64,000 nucleotides of DNA from Tenebrio molitor (taxonomy: Eukaryota > Arthropoda > Insecta > Coleoptera > Tenebrionidae). The notes under the pieces were generated by a model. The model saw only the letters and a program-made list of their open reading frames with translations, was not told the DNA's origin and did no database searches. The stretch covers positions 15,810,001 to 15,874,000 of the forward strand of contig NC_091049.1 in NCBI RefSeq assembly GCF_963966145.1. The letters are read 5' to 3'. Position numbers and translations under genes: made by a program. Below are positions 55,201 to 64,000 of this stretch, in pieces (position 1 is the stretch's first letter; each line of letters opens with the position of its first letter).

Positions 55201-55393
55201 ACTCCACAAATATCCATAGCCTGTTTATCAACAATCTGTGTTGTGTATGTTGTTAAATAAATTTAAGATTTTATTGGAAACCTGGAAGAATTATTTCTCC
55301 TGAAAAACACTGTTATTTATGTTGGAAGAAAACATGGAGTTAATACCATAGTCGACAGTCCAGTCTAGGTCGTATTTATCAGAAACAATATCA

Positions 55394-55525
55394 CAAGACT
55401 TCCCATTTTTTCGGAAAATTTTAATTTTATGACGAAAAGTTTGTTGCTTGGCAATAACCTTTTGCCTAAAGCAACAAACTTTGAGTCTAATAAAATCAAA
55501 ATTTTCCGAAAAAAAATGGGAAGTC
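55394..55525. repeat. Palindrome with ~50-bp arms
   Basis: GACTTCCCATTTTTTCGGAA plus AATTTTAATTTTAT and AAGTTTGTTGCTT pair with AAGCAACAAACTTT and AAAATCAAAATTTTCCGAAA, ending ATGGGAAGTC. It is a compact MITE-like hairpin with no coding part. Confidence 0.8.
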
Positions 55526-55779
55526 GAGTTATATTTGTCTAGACAAATTCCCGAATGAACAATTCAAACAAACATTCGGAACAACATCACAAAACGGATA
55601 AAAGGTTAGTTAATATTCATCGTGGCACTTTTCCTGCAACAATTTACATGTTGTATTCCAAATTGTTTTCACACTGTAGTCAATATCACTGCTGGAGTCG
55701 TTTCTAAAATGATTTTTTAAATCCATTTCGGAAAACGTCAAAATAATTTTCTGACATTTTGTTCATTAATTTGTGTTAC

Positions 55780-56540
55780 CAACAAAAATAAAAGCCTTGT
55801 CAACGTTGTTTTCACCGGAAGGGAGTTTTTTGTCGGTGGAAGACGCATTTTCCGATCATGACTAGATTTATTAAAAACATGTAAATCGGTACAAGTCGTA
55901 GAACATACACCATCCCAAACCATAACCGAGCTACCTCCGTAAGGCTGCCTTCCAAGAATGTTGCATTGGTCCTCGAATTACTCTTACACGTCTGTCAGAT
56001 TATTCCAATAAGCAAAATCTGGACTCATCTGAGAACAATAGTCGTGCCCATTCATTAGGTATCATTCCATCTGGCATAGTTTTCTGCAAACTGCAGACGT
56101 GCTTGCCGATGAGCTCCTGATAATAAGAGTCCAGTAGCAGGGCGTCGAATGTGCAAGTTGTTTTCTAGAAGACATTGGCGAATGGTTTCGAGACCAATTC
56201 GAACATTAGTTTCTCAGGCTAACTGCATTTGCAGAAGTAGGGTATTGGCATTGTCTAAGTAGAACAATTCTTCTACTTAGACAATGGTATTGGTGAAGCG
56301 TTCTCTGACAGCGAGCAGTCTCAGATATCTGTCCTGTGCTGGTGTTGTGGGCCGATGTCTTCCTTGTCCAGGACGCCTAACATGGTTTCCAGTCTCCCTG
56401 TAACGTTGCATGACCTGAGAAAAGGTAGGTTGCGAAACATCAAATCTTTACACCAGCGCAGGATGGGAATATCCTTCGCCCGCTAATGTAGCCACTTCAA
56501 CGCACTCACCACGGCTTAAATTGCGAAAAACTTGTTTCAT
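55780..56540 (-). pseudogene. Tc1-type transposase, heavily decayed
   Basis: From Met at 56540: KQVFRNLSRGECVEVATLAG EGYSHPALV, a stop, then VSQPTFSQVMQRYRETGNHV RRPGQGRHRPTTPAQDRYLR, which is the paired helix-turn-helix and GRPR region of Tc1 transposases. Further left come VRIGLETIRQCLLENNLHIR RPATGLLLS, a broken FSDESRF (first Asp) and VMVWDGVCSTTCTDLHVFN. The end is missing and many stops and frameshifts occur. A 16-bp-arm hairpin interrupts it at 56252-56289. Confidence 0.8.
56252..56289. repeat. Perfect small hairpin
   Basis: CATTGTCTAAGTAGAA and its exact complement TTCTACTTAGACAATG flank a 6-base loop. It lies inside the Tc1 pseudogene and interrupts its frame. Confidence 0.85.
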
Positions 56541-56545
56541 TATGA

Positions 56546-57340
56546 CCAAGACTTGTGATTTTTTTACAAATCGCTAGCAAGACAATACAAATTATAATAC
56601 AATTCGATCAAAAAGGACAACCGTTTACTGTACGTGTTAACACCTTATCTTTTAGTAGGTATGGCTTTTTTTTTAATAAATAAGCAAGGTCAAACTATCT
56701 ACGAGTATTTTAGTTTTGCACGTACTATTTTAACAAATCATAGCATCCATGTTTGGAAATTTTTGTAAACTTTTCGATTATTACAGGAAATGTTAGTGAT
56801 GCGTTAATTTCTGAGAGCAGTGTAGATGAGGCACCCGAACATTTCGGAACAACAGCAAGGAAGTTATATCTAAATATGTAAAGTGAGCCCGATTTTAAGT
56901 CAGGGTGACAAATAGGTCAGGTCAGGTGCAGCGCAAATGTGTAGCTATCTTTGTCCTACACATTAATTACTAAATATGCGTCATCTTTCTCAAACTTGCA
57001 ATTTTGTGCCGTTACCATGACAATACAAGTTGCAACTCAACTTGAAATCGGCCTCTAAGTGAATTGGGCGCAAGAGAGAATTTAAGTGGGCGCTGCGTTA
57101 ACACCCCGGGTTTTCTTTGTATCTATTTCTCTATGGGATTAGGTCAAAGGAAGAGTTTATGTTAATTGTCCCAACAATAATTGATTAATATCCTCCTTTT
57201 TATTTACACAAAAGATGCAAATAGGAATTAAAAAAAAGTACAGCTACAATATTTTTTAATTTATATTGAAAAAGTAACAAATAGTATCTAATACCTACAC
57301 ACAGATGAATACATAATTAATACTCAACGTATCCCACCTC
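56546..57340. other. No gene seen
   Basis: No recognisable coding, RNA or repeat signal could be supported apart from a short GGTCAGGTCAGGTGC stutter near 56920. Confidence 0.4.
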
Positions 57341-57344
57341 CACC

Positions 57345-57730
57345 CGGCGGCACGGCAATTTTGCAGGAGTACATACACTATTACGGATAATACTATCAAG
57401 TAATAGTGCAGTGCTTATCAACATAATTACCGGCGTCTCGCCTCCGCATTTTGACTTTTTTGTGTTTTATGTTCTGTGTCAATGTTAAGGAATTTTCTCA
57501 CGATGTGACATGAGTATAATAATATACCTTTTTGAATTTCAACCACCAATGTGTTCTCTAAGTCCAAAATTTTTAAATTTTTAAAAAGAGATTGGGGTAC
57601 TATTCCTGTTGCTGAAATTATAAATGGTAAAATCGAAATTTTTTCTAAACACCAAAGATTTCTCATAGCAACGGAGAGTTCTAAATATTTATTAATTTTT
57701 GTATTATATGTCTGTGTTATATTGTGTGAA
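57345..57730 (-). pseudogene. LINE endonuclease C-terminus and 3' end, copy 2
   Basis: This is an inverted relative of 24430-24790. It encodes MRNLWCLEKISILPFIISAT GIVPQSL with a tail, then the same 3' string GGCGAGACGCCGGTAATT and TACTTGATAGTATTA hairpin. The RPD catalytic motif lies upstream of the truncation and is not present. Two independently truncated copies in opposite orientations fit LINE insertion. Confidence 0.8.
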
Positions 57731-57781
57731 TTTGGAACAGCTATTTATGGGTGAGTACCTGAATGTATTGTAAAAAAAGAA

Positions 57782-60700
57782 TCATTTAGTATTGTATTCA
57801 TTTACGATCAAAGTTCTTATTCGAACATAGTCATCTTCCCCAAATATGTCTGCATGCTCTTTTATAAATTTCATTATCAAATCTTTTTTGGGAAATATGC
57901 GATTTTTAATATTTTTGGCAAACGCATTTTTTACCATTTTTTTTTTCCGATTCGATCCATCTTCTTCTTAAGCCTACAGAAAATGTAATAAATTAAATGG
58001 ATCACGTCCAACATAACTAGAGTTTCAACAAAAAATAGTGGATTCATTTTATAACTGCAATCTGCCATATTGTAAAATTATCGAAATGTTAAAGTTTTCT
58101 AAACCGAATTAGAAAAAATCTAAACAATCGGTTTAATGGGAACGATTGCTAAGATAATGCGGTTGACTTGGATAACTAGAATTTGAAGTTTGACAGATTT
58201 TTGTTATGAAATAAATTCATTAACATTATGTATACCTTTAGTACTTTTTTTCTTTTTAGGGGCCTCGTTCCTTTTAGAAGAACCTACAAAAATATTAGGT
58301 ATTATGTAAATTACAGTAATTTTTACTTTAATTGCAAGACTTTTTGGAATTTGATTTGCAAAATTAACCAATAGCATATTATTTCATAGGTAGTTGTTAA
58401 AATGAAACTTTTTGTGTCAAAACTGAAGGCGATAAGTACAAACCCAGAAGAATGATCTCTACATTGGTTCAAAGGAACTTATTGGAAATTAGTTAATATG
58501 CAATCCAAATTATTATCCTCTAATTGTATAAAAAAAAACAATTATATACCTGGTGTATTTTCAATGGCAACATCTTGACTTCCATTTTGTAAATCTGAAA
58601 AATATTAACAATCAATCTTTCTTTATGAAAAATAAACACTATCTTGTTGTTAGTAGTTAGTACACATTGGTGTTATTGGTGTTCCTGTTTGTTATTTTGA
58701 TTGTCATTAAAATTATCACCTACGACTTTTGTATAATGCACAAAACAATTACTTTGAATATTTTCGACAGCATGTACGACTACGTTTTCTTGTCCATTTT
58801 GCAAATCTAAAAAAATATTAAGTCTATTATTCATAACGAAAAATAAATATTAGTAGATAGAATCGCGGGCAAAGAATACTGGTACAATATGTTACTGTAG
58901 ACACTTCCAAAATTCACTCAAAATGTGAGTTTTGGAACTATCTACACGAATATGCTGTACTTACCAGTATCTTGTGCTCGCAATAGTACCTACCTACACA
59001 TTGGTGTTATTTTGTGATTGCTTATATTATAGTATTTATTCATCTTACCTGGTTCATTTTCTTCGTCCGTCTCATCTTCTAGTGCTTCATTAATATTAAT
59101 ATCAATTTCGTCCAACGATTTATTTTTGAAATGTGTAGCGTTTCCTTTTTCCATCATTTGTAAAATTTTTGATACCTTTGCTGTCTGGTATACATCTTGA
59201 GGCAGTCTAAATTATAATTAAATTAAATTATAGTAACAAATGTATTTTCTTAAAGTAAACTTACTTGTAGAATTGTTCATGAGTACGAGTCGTATGACCC
59301 ATAAATTTAGCTAACTGATCTATTTCGTTATTTTTAAGAGCTAAGAGTTGAGTGACTGTTGCGATATGTTTTCGTAATCGACTGGAGGTAATCAAATGTG
59401 GTTGTTTGGCACCACACATTTTTGCATATTTACGCATGACAGCGGTTCCATCTATCCAACGTTGGGATTTTGGGTAAGTAAAAAAGTAAACATTTTTTTC
59501 CGGCAACCAATTCATATTTTTTCGAATGCTGAGAATCATATCATAAAACTTAAGTGTATCTTTAGGAATTAGAACATGGACAGTTCGGCTACCTTTGCCA
59601 CAGGTGTTAATTTTCTTATAGTGCTGAGTTAAAACTTTTTCCGTCTCGGTAAGTGATTTTAAAAATTCGTCTTGGTTTGTACTCATAGCATCGTTTTTGC
59701 TTTGTTCTTCATAAGATTCTAATTCGAGATACTGAATATCGCCTACACGTTTTCGGTTATGTAGAATACTTAAAACAAGAGTGGTTTCTACCAATGCTCT
59801 ATAATCTTCCATTTCCGTAAGCTTCCTCGGCACACTTGTCAAGCAGTTGTTTTAATTTCATAATATCTTCGGTTAAGGGCAATAATTTTGGTTTGTTTGC
59901 TGCTCTGTTATTGAGATCCTTCATTGCAAGGCTGCCTAGTTCTATAGTCCACTGACTTTCTATTAATTCTTTGAATCTCTTTAAATCGCGCAGGCAAATT
60001 TCAACGTCACCTACGGAAATTAAAATATTTTTTCTTAATATTATTTTCATGGTTAAATCAGCAATTTGCTTTAAGTAAGCCCCAAATTGTAAAGCTGTTG
60101 ATCCTGATTTAAATGTTCTTGTTTCGGCATTGTACCGTGACATTTTTTTTGTGGCTTCGATCACATCATCAAAAGCTTCTGGCTTTAGACAGGATAACAT
60201 ATCCTTGTATTTTGGGTCTATTATTCTCATGTTAATTACAAAATTTGCGCAGCGTCGCATTTTTGCCTTGAGATGGTATTTGCTCCTATTACTAGGTGTT
60301 TTTTTCAAAAGGTCATCTCCCCAACTTACAATTAATATGTCATTCATTATTTCTTTTGCTACGTTATCTCCTCTCATTTTTGACAACACTTCTTTCTTTA
60401 AGTTCATACTGTCCAAAATTTTTCCATATTTTTTTTGACAAGCGGAATAAATAAACGAATCAATCACAGCATGTGATCTTCCACAATCAGTTTTGGTGTT
60501 CGCAAAACAACGTTTTTCATGACGACATAAATATATTTTTTTTATGTATGATTTGCAGTGTGAGCAAATGATATAAGTGTCTTCATCGGCTTCTTGACCC
60601 CGTATACGACGTTTTGGAATTATATGTCCTCGAATTCCTGCTTCTAAATTTCCGTTATTGCGAATCAAAGTTAAAAGTTTTTTTCTTTCCGGGTCGTTTT

Positions 60701-62540
60701 TCTTCAATTTTGACAATGCAACGACTTCTTTTTTCTCTTTATGATTCCTTTCTAAATGTCTAGCAAAGTGTTTTGAGTCAATTTCACTGTCGCAGAATGT
60801 ACAAAACGTTTTCTTGTACCCAGTTTCAAAAAGAAAAGATCTCTGCAAAACAGAGAACATAAAAGCAAGGTATCCCAACAATACAGATGGTTGTAAAAAA
60901 AAAACGGGAACTCTCAGAATAAAATTGACACATTTTTATAATTTTTTCCATGGTGTGAAACCTTCTTTCGAGAGATAGGTTAGAATTATGGTCAAAATTC
61001 AATGACATTTTAAAACATTGTTTGATAGGTATTGTCAAGTAAACAGTTAATTGACAAATGGACAAAACCAAATTTACATTAGGAGAATTTCCTTTTCCAG
61101 TTTTTTTTCGCAACCAACTGTACGATTAAATAGAACTCCGCCTGTTATGCAAATCAGACCAAAACATAAACTTGTATGTACATACAAACCTTTGAAACTA
61201 GGGGTTCTTTTACTATGTTTTGATGACTAATTTGTTGTTCATCTAAAGATATGTTTATGCTAATTATTGGATCAGATATTTTTGTTGAACTGACCGCAAC
61301 CTCATTATTAACGATAATTGTGTTTTCTGGCTACAAAACATATTGAATGTTTTTAAAATTATTTCATATCTTGCAGAAAATAAAAAATTGATAAAAAACA
61401 TAAAATTTACCTTCCATAATAAATCTTGTCCTTTGCCAACATTATCTGCCTCTGGAGTAAGATTTTCCTGGATTTGCTTCAACGTTTCTGAGTCAAACAA
61501 GTTGTTATTCTGCAAATCAATTTATTTAAAAAAAAATATTTTCTTTTTTTTTTAAACAACTAATAATTAATTTTGATGACTGATAAGTGATAACGAGTAA
61601 TAAGCTAAAAGTAATTTTGACGATTGTGCACAAAAAGCTTGTATAAAATTAGCAAGTGATTCTTAGTTAAGGTAGAAATTCGTTCTACATTGTTAGTGAA
61701 ATAACATGTTGAATGAAAATGACTTAAAAAAATATGTTGTTATGTTTAAATCATTTCATTCATAAATGAAATTTAAAAAAACACCCGATATTTAAACGTA
61801 CAACACAAAAAACATAGTAATCGCATGCGATCGTTCAGGGAGTAATAATTTTTGAATGGAAAAAACTTAAATAATTTTTGTTTTATAATACAAAAATTTC
61901 CGATAATATTCCGGAATCTGGAAAAGTATTTAAATTGAAAAACAGCAAAGTATTCTATGAGAGAGTAATTTATATTACAGGAATAAAGTGCTAAATCAGG
62001 CACTATTCGTGAATCACCTTGTATAGAGCAAGATTAGGGTTAAATTGGGCTAAATTTTTGTATTGTTCTTATAGAGTTGTTATGCAATTAATCCTGATTT
62101 TGGTTTATACAACTCGTCCTTAGAAACACTGTTGCATGCATTTGGGGCACACCGTACTTACAAAAAATGACCAAAAAACCAAGAATGGTTTTTATCAGCT
62201 ATCTTGTTTATTAATGTTTATTGATACTAACCATTAGATTATTATCAGTTTCTCCTGCAATTTTAAAATAATTTGGTTCGGCAGTGTTGATGTTTATATA
62301 AGTAGAAGTTTTTTTCCCATCGTCAAATTCCTTATGAGAGAAAGATAGAAAATAAATTAGGGGTATTAATATATGTAGTTAACAAATGGTTAACTACAAT
62401 TTTTATAGAATTGATATTTACATCTTCAGAACTGGTAAATGATGAACTCATGTTGTCCGAGTAATTGCTGTAATCGGGTGAAAAGTCTCTCTCCATCGAG
62501 TCCTCTTCTCCAGTGTCATTGTGAATAGTAGTATAAGCAG
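57782..62540 (-). pseudogene. Multi-exon zinc-finger tyrosine-recombinase-like gene (interrupted)
   Basis: Ten exons can be placed by GT-AG sites, minus strand: 62540-62422, 62330-62232, 61509-61411, 61330-61190 (acidic, Ser-rich N-terminus), 60842-59265 (core), 59206-59049, 58806-58753, 58594-58550, 58283-58236 and 57973-57782. The core exon carries a C2H2 finger (FCTFCDSEIDSKHFARHLER NH), a second Cys2-His-Cys finger (ICSHCKSY..LCRHEKRC) and a recombinase domain. That domain has box I Arg (LHNRKRVGDIQYL), box II SSRLRKHIAT where the usual His is Ser and Arg is kept, and MGHTTRTHEQFYK with His and the Tyr nucleophile. The next exon continues FYKLPQDVYQTAKV. The last exon encodes RRRWIESEKKK and a basic C-terminal module. 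The core breaks by frameshift near 59830, and the last exon needs a shift in a 10-T tract (57937-57946); the first could be real decay, the second may be a sequencing error. The first exon with the start codon was not found. Such genes occur in many insect and cnidarian genomes; no function is established to my knowledge. It could be an old mobile or domesticated recombinase. Confidence 0.75.
58875..58975. repeat. Palindrome in an intron of the recombinase-like gene
   Basis: GAATACTGGTA, GTAGACACTTCCAAAATTCAC pair with GTGAGTTTTGGAACTATCTAC and TACCAGTATCTT, with a short AAAAT loop. The shape resembles the other palindromes but the CGAG tip is missing. Confidence 0.65.
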
Positions 62541-62644
62541 CTAAAAATGCAAAAATTTAATAGGGAAGTAGGAAGTACGAAGTCATAATAATGACGAGGA
62601 AAACTTCGTTGTAACTGGTTGTTGGAGTTGTAACGATTAAAATA

Positions 62645-63046
62645 CAGAGTGTTTTTTAAATGCTAGTACAATAGTAGGTGAGGATGAGTAGATCTCATAC
62701 ACAAAAAAATTATCTAATCAAACAATTTTCGTTTTCGAGATAAAAATAAATTAAACTTTGGCTAAATTGTCAGTACGCTACTGAATTAAAAATAATTAAA
62801 AACGTAATTGGGGTTCTCAAGCAACATTAATAACTTTGTTGTATTTTTGTTTATAGCATTGCCGGATTGCTATAGTTTAACTTATTGTTTACTATTGTTG
62901 TGTCTGTGGCGTAGAATGTCCATGGACAGGGTTGTTAGTTTATCCATACCGTTTTAGATTAAAAAAGAAAATGGTTTTCTGGACTCTTTAGTATCTCTAG
63001 ATGACACAGTTTTTTTTTTGTACTAGCATTTAAAAAACACACTCTA
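62645..63046. mobile_element. MITE with ~27-bp inverted termini
   Basis: CAGAGTGTTTTTTAAATGCT AGTAC at the left is complemented by GTACTAGCATTTAAAAAACA CACTCTA at the right; TA is present at both sides. The interior is non-coding. Confidence 0.8.
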
Positions 63047-63312
63047 TATTCAAGTATCCATTCGTCAAACGCCACATGTTACATTTAATAAAACAGCTGT
63101 AATTGCGGCAGTATTGCACGGGTATCGACGTTACCTACCTAATCACAAAAATAACAACAGACATGGGAACTTGCATTCATTTTTTAAAACCCAACAAAAA
63201 GGGGAATCCCCTATTCCAAGTGCCTATCTTAAAATAAAATTGGCTTTTAGTTATTTTCCAATATCTGTCTTAGAAAGAAACCATGCTGTAAAGTCCTCGT
63301 CGAAAATGTTTA

Positions 63313-63511
63313 CTTTAATTGTAAATCATTTTACAATAGGAGAGAAAATACCATAAATAATTCCATTATACCCTATAATTTTATTGCCCCTTTGTTGTGC
63401 AGTACCGACTCAAGGAAAGGCAAATATCAGGTAAACTAACAACCCCTCCTTAATTATGGAATTATATAAGACGATTTTCTCTCCTATTGTAAAATGATTT
63501 ACAATTTAAGT
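63313..63511. mobile_element. MITE with ~37-bp near-perfect inverted termini
   Basis: AATTGTAAATCATTTTACAA TAGGAGAGAAAAT at the left is exactly complemented at the right. Only 120 bases lie between the arms. Confidence 0.88.
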
Positions 63512-63808
63512 CAAGATTGACTATTTTTCAACGAGGAATTTACCTATCTCGAATGATTAGGTACGTTGACAACAGTGAATATTTTTAAAGGTTTAAAGGT
63601 ATAAAAAATAACTGGGTGTTTTTATTTACTTACCTACCTTATCAGAATAAGAATATTAGGTACCGTATGTTTCAAAAAATTTCTGGTCAAGTAGGTTCTG
63701 AAAAACAAAAGCATTAAAAACGTATGGCTTAGCTTCTCAAATAATAATTGAACTGTCAAAAACGTCATTAATCGCCATAATAATTTTGTTCGCAAAATTT
63801 TATCTATG

Positions 63809-64000
63809 AAAATGGTTTTCACTCCTGAACAACAGATATTCATGATTGAACCTTATTTTCGCGATGGTTACACACTTCACACATTTCGTGAAAGTGGCAG
63901 TGTTCAGCGGAAGTAGTCGACCTAAAGTTTGTACTGAGGAAAATATTGAGACTCTCCAACTCAACGTCAAATGGAAGACGAACCCCAATTATCTCTCAGA
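63809..64000 (+). pseudogene. mariner-like transposase start, truncated by the window end
   Basis: The frame from 63809 reads MKMVFTPEQQIFMIEPYFRD GY, then after a deletion FRESGSVQRK, a stop, STSKVCTEENIETLQ. The opening matches the MVFT.EQR.FIIE.Y..G start and the GSV.RK..GRPKV.T.ENIE linker of a mariner-like family. The deletion between GY and FRESG and the stop show decay. It continues past base 64000. Confidence 0.55.

Overview
The window is AT-rich animal nuclear DNA, almost certainly from an insect. The reasons are coding remnants with spliceosomal introns, many insect-type DNA transposons (CryptonI-like, P/THAP, piggyBac, pogo, mariner, hAT, MULE), BEL/Pao and R1-clade retroelements, and a tRNA-derived SINE. 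A beetle is a reasonable guess but is not proven. I find no certain single-copy host gene. The sequence is a repeat graveyard in which elements sit inside other elements and nearly every reading frame is broken.

Layout. 2.4-6.2 kb: a composite bounded by 151-bp inverted repeats. It carries an intact-looking CryptonI-type tyrosine recombinase with a 60-nt in-frame intron, a long-hairpin element, a second broken recombinase fragment and two large palindromes. 9.7-16.5 kb: a 6.8-kb element with ~90-bp inverted repeats, a decayed DDE-like transposase and seven copies of a GTGACGGGTGGGAC motif, with younger MITEs inside. 17.3-21.5 kb: palindromes, a BEL/Pao pol remnant, an LTR candidate with a five-unit heat shock element, and a SINE. 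22.0-30.4 kb: two ~2.05-kb direct repeats. Each starts TG, ends CA and has its own 4-bp target duplication, so they are solo LTRs. Between them lie a LINE endonuclease fragment, an IS630/Tc1-like transposase wreck and three palindromes.

30.9-36 kb: several MITEs, two possible noncoding host exons and a MULE transposase remnant. 36.0-41.2 kb: a BED-type hAT transposon on the minus strand, interrupted by a FLYWCH-bearing palindromic element and by a 1025-bp non-autonomous hAT with perfect 8-bp target duplications. 41.8-48.7 kb: a dense minus-strand patchwork of P-element/THAP, piggyBac, IS630-like, R1-type LINE, pogo and mariner remnants, with one plus-strand mariner. 49.5-57.7 kb: a Tc1-like foldback element, an unnamed zinc-ribbon-like pseudogene, nested MITEs, two Tc1/mariner relics and a second copy of the LINE 3' end.

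57.8-62.5 kb: the most gene-like locus, a minus-strand gene of at least ten exons. It encodes a protein with an acidic N-terminus, two C2H2-like fingers, a tyrosine-recombinase core whose box II His is replaced by Ser, and a basic C-terminal module. Two frameshifts (one in a 10-T tract) interrupt it. Two MITEs and the start of a mariner-type transposase close the window.

The most unusual pattern is a scattered set of 80-150-bp imperfect palindromes (about 11 loci). They share architecture, a CGAG/GCGTAGCG-like tip and often an AATAGTATATT-like outer end, but their stems are unrelated in sequence. Two lie beside the Crypton-type recombinase sequences. All alignments here were made by eye; identities and boundaries are approximate.
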